A DNA stretch of 64,000 bases from Cubamyces lactineus (Eukaryota; Basidiomycota; Agaricomycetes; Polyporales; Polyporaceae), in the NCBI GenBank assembly GCA_022376465.1, contig JACDTU010000008.1, forward strand, positions 1-64,000, in the 5' to 3' direction. The notes below the pieces were generated by a model that was not told the DNA's origin, did not search any database, and saw only the letters and a list, made by a program, of their open reading frames with translations. The first letter of the stretch is position 1, and each line of letters begins with the position of its first letter. The position numbers were made by a program, and so were the translations under genes. Below, one piece after another: positions 21,535 to 30,400 of this stretch.

Positions 21535-22928
21535 CTACTCCGCCATGTCCATGTCCGCCGGGTCCTCCGGCCCCTTCCCCTCCTTCGCGCCCTCGCCCTG
21601 CTCCTCCTCCTCCTCACCGGACTTGCCCCGCGCGGACTTGTCCAACCCCGACCCATTCTCCTCCTCCCAGTCCGACCCAGCAACCCCCGCCCGCTCCAGC
21701 GCGTCCGCGATCGCGTCCTCCTTGTCCTGCGAGGTGATCTCAAGGATCTCCCGCAGCATAGTCCCGAACTCCGTCGCGAGTTCGGACTTCACCGCCTCGC
21801 GGACGGCCTCGCCGATGACGGCCTTCAACTCCTTCCGCATGATCTTGGCGATGGCATCGCCAAGACCCCGGACCTCCTCCCGCATCATCTCCTCCCGCTG
21901 CTCCTCCTCGTCGACCAGCAGGTCGATGACCCGCCCCGCGGTGCGCCGGTTGCGCTGCACCGCGACGAGCAGGTGCTCGAGGAGCTCCCGGTCGGAGAGC
22001 TTCTCCGGGTCGTCGGACCACCGGAGGTCGGACTTCCCAACCTCCGGAAGTCCGGAGCTGGCGGACATCCGAGGGCCCGTCGACGAGCCTGCGATGCTCG
22101 GGCCTCGGGCGACGACTGTTCGTGCTGGGGGGTTAATTCCGGGTAGCGCGACAAAGGTCCATCGGACCTCACCTGGCTGCAGCGGCTTCTCCGCCGCCTT
22201 CTCCACCGTCTTCTCCTTCTCCTTCTCCTTCCCCTTGCCCTTCTCCGCCCGCACCTTCTCCGAACTCCGAACTCCGGTGGGCGCGGGGGTCTCAAACCCG
22301 TCGTCGTCGACGACGATGGGGGCGGACTTGACCTTCTTGCGCTGCGGGCTTGGGGCCTCCTCCTTGCGCGCGATCCGGGCTTGGATGTCCGCGGGAAGTC
22401 CGCGGGCCCCGACGCACGCGCGCGACCGAGCTTTCTGGCATTGGATGCAACTCGACGTCCGTTTGCCCGCGCGGAACCGGCACGCGATTTGCTTCGCGGC
22501 GCACCGGTCGCACCTCGTCCTGTGGAACTCCGTTAGTCCGACCCCCGTACTCCGTACCCCGACCGGACTTACCGCGGGACGAGCAACTCCGCGTCGTCCT
22601 CTTCCTCCTCCGACTCCGGCTCCTCGTCCTCCGCGGGACGCTTGCTTCCCCGCGCGGAAGCCCCGGCCTTCGCGAGGGCAGCCTGGCGGATCAGCGCTGC
22701 TGCCTTCTGCGCGGCCTCGTACTCCGCGCGCTCTTTCTCCTCCCGTGCTCGCTCCTCCTCCGCTTTTCGCGCCCTGTAAACCACCGTTAGCCCGAACTCC
22801 GTACTCCGCAACCCCGGCAACCCCGGTACTTACGCTTCGGCTGCTGCGGCCTCCTCCGCCGCTGCCTTCATCCGGAGCTGCGCAAGGTGCGCCTCCAAAG
22901 CCTGAATGTTGTCGAGGGTTGAGGACAT
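21535..22928 (-). CDS. Antisense accessory gene of B2, Zn2Cys6-like motif (3 exons)
   Basis: Exons on the minus strand are 22928-22834, 22773-22573 and 22519-21535, with introns of 60 and 53 bp (GTAAGT...CAG). The joined CDS is 1,281 nt, 426 aa. The protein matches the B1 copy throughout, including the motif CDRCAAKQIAC...CIQCQKARSRAC (CX2CX6CX10CX2CX7C). The two copies differ by in-frame indels of 5 codons (exon 2) and 4 codons (exon 3), whereas intron 1 differs by 8 nt. A TATATAAG box lies 63 nt before the ATG. The gene is convergent with pol (stops 108 nt apart). It may regulate the element by binding its DNA or by antisense transcription, but nothing in the sequence proves either. Confidence 0.82.
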
Positions 22929-22990
22929 AGTGCTGGTGGTGGTGGTGGGAGACAAAGAGCGAGGACGAACTGGCTAAGTCTCACCCCCGT

Positions 22991-22998
22991 CTTATATA
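22991..22998 (-). promoter_or_regulatory. TATA box of the B2 antisense gene
   Basis: TATATAAG on the minus strand, 63 nt upstream of the ATG at 22928, conserved with B1. Confidence 0.6.
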
Positions 22999-23135
22999 CA
23001 CCTTTCTTCATCGATTCTGACCCTGCCCCGATTCTTGATCTCCGTTCCCTGGACTTATCGGATTACCTTTTTTGGACAGACTTCCATTTCCCTTCACTAT
23101 AGGCCCTCAAGGGTTCGGGCCTAGGGGGGAGGCAC

Positions 23136-23828
23136 TGTTACGCTCCGTGCTGTAACCCCGAAGCCCGATCCCCGAACCCCCGTACCCCGCTCCTTACTCC
23201 GCGTTACGTACTCCGTTCCTCCGTACTCCGCTCTTCTGTACCCCGTACCCCCGACTCCGTTCTCCGTACTCCGCACTTCGTACTCCGTACTTCGGACTTC
23301 CCCCGACCCCATGACTTACATGTCTCAGATAACCCCTCATGGCGCTACCTACATGAGGCTTTTGCTTACTGAGCTATCTACGTTATCTTACCCTTGGCAA
23401 GTTACTTCGTACTTTCGTTCTACTCCTTCCTATCACGTACATCTCTTATTGTTTCTATCGGGTTTCTGACTTAGTATAAATACTGCCCCGGAATGTAGTA
23501 GCTACTCAGTTCGGAAATCTCGTTATACCCATTACTGGTTCAACTCGTAGTCCGACACTCAACCCCGACCCTCTAGTCCGACCAACCTTCGTTCCCTTCC
23601 TACCAACCCCTTCAACCCAACCCCGTTCCCAAGTCCGACCTTCGTCCCGTCAAGTCCGTACTCCGAAGTCCGCAAATAGAGGACACCGAGTCGGAACCCG
23701 TGCGTTACTAATAGTTTCGCGAAAGTCCTCACCCCAGTGCTAGTCCGACCTCCGGTCGTACTCCGACCCCGAACTCCGTCCAAGTCCCGACCACCGGAGT
23801 TGTACCCCCGGACGGCACGGTCCTAACA
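23136..23828 (+). repeat. 3' LTR of element B2
   Basis: 693 bp, essentially identical to 15513-16205. It is preceded by the polypurine tract AGGGGGGAGG (23123-23132) and followed by the duplicated target gggag. Confidence 0.95.
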
Positions 23829-24098
23829 GGGAGTTCTTCTTCAGCTAGTTCGTTGTACTTGACTCGGTATTCAGGGGAGATTCGAAGGCACTCTTGCCAG
23901 GTGAGTGGATGGGGAGCGAAGTGCCACGATTTGTCCTCCCAGTAGACTTGGTCTTCTCCGTAGTATACTAGCTTGGTCTCTTTGTTCGCCGAGTAAACTG
24001 TCGGCTGTTCTTCCGTTTCGTTGGGTTCAGGCGCACTCTATTTCAGAGCCGCGCCGATCGGTGTCGTCTGAATCTGGGTAGATTGACGGCGATTCGTG
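23829..24098 (-). pseudogene. gag: 5' end of element C gag (AUG-less N-terminal extension)
   Basis: This is the part of the C leader/gag frame separated from the rest by B2. Read on the minus strand it encodes a Glu-rich segment with VYYGEDQVYWEDKSWHFAPH and ECLRISPEYRVKYNELAEE, running without a shift across the B2 site and the solo LTR site into the Gag ATG at 14743. One base shift near 24,040 separates it from an upstream piece (PDSDDTDRRGSEIE). No ATG is present on this strand here. Confidence 0.65.
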
Positions 24099-24108
24099 AG
24101 CTCGATCT
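24099..24108 (-). other. Self-primer binding site of element C
   Basis: AGATCGAGCT on the minus strand, 2 nt inside the LTR end (24111), is complementary to AGCTCGATCT at 39054-39045, about 35 nt after the C TATA box (39089-39080). The two are now separated by the 14.8-kb insertion of element A. Confidence 0.7.
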
Positions 24109-24156
24109 AATGTTATGACGAGCCTAGATCGGTCACGCGGTGGCTGAGCTAGGGGT

Positions 24157-24697
24157 TGTTACAAATGTACGATAGGCGTCTTACGAACTGTACGATTTGG
24201 TATGGTCTCTACTTCCGTCTCTGTACTATATGAATATGGCGGACTCTAGGATTCTAGCTACGGTTCTTAAAGACAGGAATGGTCTCGTATTATCTAGGAC
24301 TCTCTAGGACTTTCTATGCACAGTTACTGCTGCACAGTGCACAGTTACTTCCGCGCAGTGCACAGGCGCTTCTGCACAGTCCACAGCAGCACTGCCACAG
24401 TGTTACTAGGTTCGACTAGCGCTGACTACTACGCACCAGAAAGTCCATGTACACGCTAGAACATTCCGTCTACAGGCCTGCATACATGTATATAAGAGGC
24501 GACGCCATAAAGCGACCCTCAGCTTTCAGTCTCTTCGCGAAATACGACTTTGTTGCTCGTTAACTCGCTTTCAACTGCAAATACTACTACGCGCTTATCT
24601 TCGACAAGCTAGGGCTAGTAGCTGAATAGATACAAGCTCTCTATTCATTGACGTCTTAAGGCTTGATAGTTTAAGAGTCACGCTCGAAAGCGTAACA
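24157..24697 (+). repeat. 5' LTR of element A
   Basis: TGTTACAAATG to AGCGTAACA. U3 carries three tandem 21-bp units (24318-24380) of the type GCACAGTTACT..GCACAGT. TATATAAG is at 24489-24496 and the likely transcript start/self-primer AGCTTTCAGTCT at 24521-24532. Confidence 0.95.
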
Positions 24698-24699
24698 TT

Positions 24700-24711
24700 A
24701 GACTGAAAGCT
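24700..24711 (+). other. Self-primer binding site of element A
   Basis: AGACTGAAAGCT, 2 nt after the LTR, is a perfect 12-nt complement of AGCTTTCAGTCT at 24521-24532, which starts 32 nt after the TATA box. Tf1-type self-priming is the simplest reading. Confidence 0.78.
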
Positions 24712-24738
24712 TTAACCCTCCACTTGTTAAAAGTGTAG

Positions 24739-25599
24739 AGGCCTACGTCGGAAGACAACGACTACGAAACGCATCAGAACCCTCTCTTGCTCGTAACGTA
24801 CAGAGAGACAATAGTCAATACGGAGGGAACTACACAACCCCCATTGCGACAATCACCCGGGGTACTAGACGGAAGGAACAAAACACTGCCGAGGCTACCA
24901 CCACTCGCGATCCCGGAGAATATAGTTGCTCTCCCAAGTTCGCCAAGAGGATCCCCATTCCCCTTGATAAGAGGTTTTAGCTCGACAATCCCTTACGTAG
25001 AAAGTACCAGTTCAATATCGTCGGGTCAGAGCACTCGAGTATCGGACCACGAACCCGCGTTTCAGCGAACACAAGAGTGGAGAGAATATAGGAATTCTCT
25101 GGCCATTCAGGCGGAATCAGGAGTAGCAATAGGCGTACCCATTCCAACCCGAGCGAGTCCAGGAACGGATAGTTCGGATCGATCGACTCCAGAAACTAGT
25201 GTTGAAGAAGCATCCTCAACGGCAGGGATATTCTATCGGAGAACACAGCTTCCGGTGCACGCGATCGATACACTTCGAGTTATAGCAGATAACTTGGAAG
25301 TACTAGGACAGGAAGACTTCACGAGGAGATATCACGCGACTCTCGAACGAGCCCATCGATACATAACTCAGGTCATCCAGACACTCGAATTTATTCCAAG
25401 ACAAGCTGTTACGCCTCCAACGAGGGTACGGAACTTTGCGGGATATCTTCAGAACCAGATTGACTACCTGCGAGCAAAGGTCCTCAATCCGGAGAACTAC
25501 GCAGATATAGACCTCGAAGAAAATATTAGGAAATTTCGTAGTTGCCTCCGAGCTAGGGAACTACATCAGGCTTTCCTACGACAAGCACAACGTGTATGA
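24739..25599 (+). CDS. AUG-less ORF1 of element A (Gag leader ORF)
   Basis: A frame open from the TAG at 24736-24738 (CAG in copy A') to the TGA at 25597-25599, 286 codons without a methionine. In fact no ATG occurs in any frame from the predicted transcript start (24521) to the gag ATG at 25596. The product resembles that of A' over its whole length with substitutions but no indels, which argues that it is or was translated. Its C-terminal 110 residues look helical (DTLRVIADNLEVLGQEDFTR, NQIDYLRAKV). The stop overlaps the gag start as ATGA. Possible readings: non-AUG initiation with reinitiation at gag, or a constrained packaging leader. No known domain recognised. Confidence 0.6.
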   Translation, partial: RPTSEDNDYETHQNPLLLVTYRETIVNTEGTTQPPLRQSPGVLDGRNKTLPRLPPLAIPENIVALPSSPRGSPFPLIRGFSSTIPYVESTSSISSGQSTRVSDHEPAFQRTQEWREYRNSLAIQAESGVAIGVPIPTRASPGTDSSDRSTPETSVEEASSTAGIFYRRTQLPVHAIDTLRVIADNLEVLGQEDFTRRYHATLERAHRYITQVIQTLEFIPRQAVTPPTRVRNFAGYLQNQIDYLRAKVLNPENYADIDLEENIRKFRSCLRARELHQAFLRQAQRV

Positions 25600-27470
25600 G
25601 TTCAGCTGAACCATATAGTTGTTCAAGGTTATATCATCTCTACAACTCCGACAAAGCTCGGGACGTATACTATCGAGAAAGCGTAGACAAGTGGAATTTT
25701 TGCACCAACGAAAGGTGTCCACTTCGGTACAACACTAAGGAGGTTCCAAACGTCAAGCACGCATCGGCTTTAATCCTAACACACTCTTCACAAGAGCGAG
25801 ATATTACTAACACCCACGGACGACAACCCGCGTTAGTCAAGAAGCCACTACTTGCTGGAAAAGCTACTGGTCGGATTAATAGTCCGAGAGTTGTGTCAGG
25901 ATCGTTTCCGACTTCAAGAGTAGGAACCCCAAAACCTCAAGAATCCGAATCACCTAAGGAATCAGGTCCATCCTTCAAGGAGAAAGGAAAGGAGACCGAA
26001 CCGCCTAAGGTAGAGGACTCGGACAAGGAGGACGAGACTTTTCGGACGACGGTCGAAGCACCTGAACCGAAAATCGAAGAAACTATTCAGATTAAGGTCG
26101 TAGTACCTGCACCGAAAACAGAAGACACTCGGGTCGAGGCAGAAACACCTGAACCGAGAGAAGAGCATATTCAGACAGAGGTCGAGGAGACTAAATCTGA
26201 ATTGGAGTATACTGGTCGCAGCGCAACCCCAGAATTTGTACGAAAATCAGTACCATCGTACATGTCGGGAACAGCGACAGGAGAGTCCATTTCTGGAGCC
26301 CATAGATATGCGTTCACTCCGCAAGGGCAAGGCTCAGAAGGAGAAAGATACGGGTCTTTATCAAGTGGACCAGCCCCTCGGGCAACGGCAATTTCTGGAG
26401 GAGTTATCAATCCTTCTGGAGGTGGAGGAGGAGGCGGACCAGGTAGGCCCGGAGGTCGGCCTGACCCTGAGCCTTCAGATCCCTACTCCCCAGGAGGAGG
26501 ACCACCAGGACCAGACCCAGACCCGGAACCGCAAGAAGCTCCAGGAAATGCGCCGCAAGGACACGGAAAGGGCAAGATCAAGGACCCTGAGGTCTTCAAC
26601 GGAGACCGAGACAAAACCAGGTCCTTCCTCAATCAACTGTTCCTGTTGTTCACGGCGCGACCCCACGACTTCGTTAATGATTACACGAAGGTGGCGACGG
26701 CCCTATCCTTCATGGAAGGGGACAATATAAACTACTGGAAGGACATCACAATTCAGCGAGCTGAAGAGGAAATTAGACCGGGAGTCTATCGAGGATTTGA
26801 CTCTTGGCCGGTCTTCAAGAGGAATTTCCTGCTCGCATTTGCCCCAGTAGATGAGGTGGATGACTCTATGGTTAATCTCACGACGATACAGCTCAAGGAC
26901 TACTCTTCAGTCGATGAGTTCAATGCGAGGTTCATGGATCTAGCTCTTAAGGGAAAAATTCTGGACCCAGCAGCGCAACTGGCCCTGTACAGGAATGCGC
27001 TTCCAGAATATTTACTGAAGAAGATATCCATGTCGTACCCTCCGCCGACGACCATTGAAGAGTGGATGACTAGGACTAAGGAGATCGACCATAGCTATCA
27101 CCTTACGGAGAAGATTTTGGCTAATCGCAGAGGACGCAAGGCCAAAACCTTGAAGACTAAGAAGAATGTCAAGACGGTTAATATCGAGGACGACTCGCTC
27201 GATATTAACAAGCTCTCTGTCAAGGAGAGACAGGAGCTGCAAGACAAGGGACTATGTTTCCGGTGCAGGAAGCCGGGACATATTTCCAGAGATTGTCCTT
27301 CTAAACCTAAGAAGCCCGGCAAACCTGTTAGTCGAAAGGTACGACAGGTTACCGACGAGGACTTAGAGGACGAGTCTGAGGAAATCTCAGACGAAGAGGA
27401 CGACGAGGACGAAGAGGACAATGTTTCTATTAACGCACTCAGGGCTACAGATTTCGAGACGGGTTTTTAG
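25596..27470 (+). CDS. gag: Gag of element A
   Basis: 624 aa. The ATG at 25596 is the first ATG of the predicted transcript, 1,075 nt from its start. Order: an N-terminal segment with YSCSRLYHLYNS and CTNERCPLRY, a long Glu/Pro/Thr acidic region (about 110-200), a Gly/Pro linker (about 265-320), a capsid-type gag domain (about 325-510, with FLNQLFLLFTARPHDF), a basic stretch, a CCHC knuckle CFRCRKPGHISRDC (near 553), and a very acidic Glu/Asp tail. It ends TAG at 27468-27470 directly on a slippery heptamer. The acidic tail may mask basic charge in Gag-Pol; that is inference. Confidence 0.93.
   Translation: MSSAEPYSCSRLYHLYNSDKARDVYYRESVDKWNFCTNERCPLRYNTKEVPNVKHASALILTHSSQERDITNTHGRQPALVKKPLLAGKATGRINSPRVVSGSFPTSRVGTPKPQESESPKESGPSFKEKGKETEPPKVEDSDKEDETFRTTVEAPEPKIEETIQIKVVVPAPKTEDTRVEAETPEPREEHIQTEVEETKSELEYTGRSATPEFVRKSVPSYMSGTATGESISGAHRYAFTPQGQGSEGERYGSLSSGPAPRATAISGGVINPSGGGGGGGPGRPGGRPDPEPSDPYSPGGGPPGPDPDPEPQEAPGNAPQGHGKGKIKDPEVFNGDRDKTRSFLNQLFLLFTARPHDFVNDYTKVATALSFMEGDNINYWKDITIQRAEEEIRPGVYRGFDSWPVFKRNFLLAFAPVDEVDDSMVNLTTIQLKDYSSVDEFNARFMDLALKGKILDPAAQLALYRNALPEYLLKKISMSYPPPTTIEEWMTRTKEIDHSYHLTEKILANRRGRKAKTLKTKKNVKTVNIEDDSLDINKLSVKERQELQDKGLCFRCRKPGHISRDCPSKPKKPGKPVSRKVRQVTDEDLEDESEEISDEEDDEDEEDNVSINALRATDFETGF
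27461..27467 (+). promoter_or_regulatory. -1 ribosomal frameshift site, element A gag-pol
   Basis: G_GGT_TTT in the gag frame, followed at once by TAG (27468). Slipping back one base enters the pol frame (TTA at 27467), open from there and lacking a nearby ATG. The identical heptamer lies at the gag ends of A' (25-19) and of C (13716-13710). Confidence 0.75.
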
Positions 27471-30400
27471 GCAGGCAAGCAGACTCGACGCCTGACTTGC
27501 CCAAGGAACTGCATGTAACTATTGTAACCAATACAGAGCGGAGACGCAGTGCTCTGCTGATACCCGGTTACATGCAGGTTCAGGACAAAGCCGTCGAAAT
27601 CAAGGGACTCATTGACACTGGTGCGGATGCCGTGATCGTCAATAAAAAGATTGTGGACAAGTACAATCTTCCGACAGTCAGACTACCAAAGACTCTGACT
27701 TTCCGGAACGCGGACGATAGCGTTAATAGCATGGGAACCATTACCCATCGAGTGGAGGGGACATTTAATCTCCACGGGAAGAAGCTCCCAACAAATTGGT
27801 ATGTGGCCGACATTGGGCGGGACGATGTCCTATTCGGCATGCCATGGATCCGCAAGTACAATCCTAATATCGACTGGGAAAGTGGTCGCATTACTTTCAA
27901 GTCGGATATTATCAAGAAGCAGCAGCAGATCCATAAATACCAATGCGAGCACGACCCACCTGAAGGGATGCTGTGGAACTTCCCAGTAAAACCTCTAAAT
28001 CAAGACCTGGTCGTATCGTTCGTACGTGCTATACCGGACGAGGACGACGCAGACCCAGACTCCGAAAGGCTTACATTTAATCCTTCGAGGGCCATTGAGC
28101 TATGGTACCGCAAGAAGAAAATCCGAAAGATTAATAAGTCTACGGAGATCGCTATAGCAGCGAAGAAAGACCAGAAGGAGAAGACCTTGGACGAAATCCT
28201 ACCTGATTTTGTAAAGGACTACCGACAGGTCTTTGAGAAAAAGGCAGCAAGTAGATTTCCGCCCTCGAGACCATGGGACCATGCTATCGAATTCAAGAAG
28301 GACTTCGACCATCATACCAAGGGGTCTTGGAGGAAAATCTACCCTCTGACCTATACGGAACGTATAGAACTCGACAAATTCATTGCGGAGAACCTTGAGA
28401 AGGGCTACATTCGAAAATCCAAGTCTCCACTAGCCTCGCCATTTTTCTTTGTCACCAAGAAAGATGGGAGTCTTCGACCTGTTCAAGACTACAGGGCTCT
28501 TAACGAGGGGACTATTAAAAACGCATATCCCTTGCCGCTCATCAGCGACATCATTGACCGGCTGAAGGGGGCCACAATATTCACCAAACTCGACGTGCGA
28601 GCAGGGTACAATAATGTGCGCATCAAGGAGGGCGATGAGTGGAAAGCTGCGTTTATAACACCCAGTGGATTGTTCGAACCAACAGTCATGTTTTTTGGTC
28701 TGTGCAATGCACCGGCCACATTCCAAAACATGATGAACGACCTCTTCCGAGACATGCTCCAGGAAGGATGGATGGTCATTTATATGGACGACATCCTGAT
28801 ATTCTCAGACAATGTCGAGGATCACCATGAGCGGACGCGAAGAGCTTTACAGCGACTTCAAGACAGTGATCTATTCCTCAAAGCGGAAAAATGCGAATTC
28901 GACAGACAAGAAGTCGAATTCCTAGGATCAATAATCCGACCGGGGGTAGTCGCTATGGATCCAGTAAAGCTAAAGGCAATTATCGAGTGGGAACCACCGA
29001 AAACAGTCAAGCAGGTTCAGGCATTCCTGGGGTTCGGTAATTTCTACCGACGGTTCATTCGGGATTATTCAAAGATAGTCCGACCCCTCACGGAATTAAC
29101 CAAGAAGGACCAGCCTTTTCTGTGGACCCCTGATTGTCAGAAAGCATTTGACACACTCAAGAAGCGGTTTACTGAAGAACCGATCCTGCAAATCCCGGAT
29201 CCGGAGAAACCATTTCAGATTGAGTGCGATGCTTCTAAAGTCGCAACAGGTGCTGTACTACGACAGCAAGGAGAGGACGGACTATGGCATCCTTGTGCCT
29301 ATTTGTCCAAGTCCTTTACTCCTGCGGAACGGAACTATCAGATTTATGATAGGGAATTGTTGGCCATTGTTCGAGCCCTCGAAGCATGGCGGCATTTTTT
29401 GCAGGGTTCCCCACACCCTACAGAAATTCTATCAGATCACAAAAATCTGACCTACTTCCGTACGGCGCAGAAGCTAAATCGCAGGCAGGCACGATGGCAT
29501 TTATTCCTCTCGGAGTTCAACATCGTAATCAAGCACCAACCCGGAAAATCCCTCACTCAAGCAGACGCCCTTTCTCGGAGATCAGGGCATGACGGGGGGG
29601 AAAATGACAACAAGGATGTCGTATTATTGGGACCAGAACTTTTTGCCAAAGCTGTCAACGTTGAGCTACAAGAGCGCATCCGCGATAGCAAGCTACGGGA
29701 CAGCTCGGTAGTAGAGTACATTACCCTAAAAGGAAAGGCTACCAAACGCCCAGAGTTCGGCAAACCAGAAGATTGGTCCGACGACGACGGAATACTCCTG
29801 TACAAGAACAGGGTATATGTTCCACCAGATAATCAATTGTATCGTGATATAGTCAAGATGCATCACGACGCACCGATTATGGGACACCCAGGAGTCCAGA
29901 AAACCTACGATCTGGTTAAACGGGAATATATGTGGCCAGGCATGCGGAAATTCATTGTGCAATATGTCAAAGGTTGCGCCGCTTGCCAAACAAGCAAGGT
30001 CAATACGCATCCCATTAAACCAGGCTTAATTCCCATTCAACACAGTGGGGATACTAGGCCTTTCCGGACCATTACAATGGATTATATCACGGATCTACCA
30101 GAGTCGGATGGATTCAATGCCGTCCAAGTGGTAGTTGACCATGATGTATCCAAGGCAGCGGTATTTTCCCCTTGCACTAAGAATATTACGGCAGAAGGAG
30201 CCATGGATATTCTGCAAAGGGATGTATATCGCAGATTCGGACTACCTGCGAAGGTCATCTCGGATCGAGGGCCGCAATTCATCTCCAAGGCATTCAAAGA
30301 ATTACACAACAGCCTCGGAATTGAAACGGCACTCAGCACGGCCTATCATCCTCAGACAGATGGGGAAACGGAGCGAGTCAATCAGGAACTCGACTTAGCA

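Larger units (their letters stand above)
15513..23828 (+). mobile_element. Ty3/Gypsy chromovirus element B2 (8,316 bp, nearly intact)
   Basis: A complete element with two 693-bp LTRs (15513-16205 and 23136-23828; one difference noticed) and the target duplication gggag (15508-15512 and 23829-23833). Order: LTR, self-primer site, gag, pol by -1 shift, antisense three-exon gene, polypurine tract (23123-23132), LTR. It is inserted in element C gag. It is young, but one 1-nt lesion in the integrase would prevent autonomous movement if real. Confidence 0.96.

Noticed and set aside
24111..24156. Reading this as host DNA beside element A
   Set aside because: It continues across A into 38949-39363 as one LTR with TATA box, and its self-primer complement lies just inside at 24099-24108.
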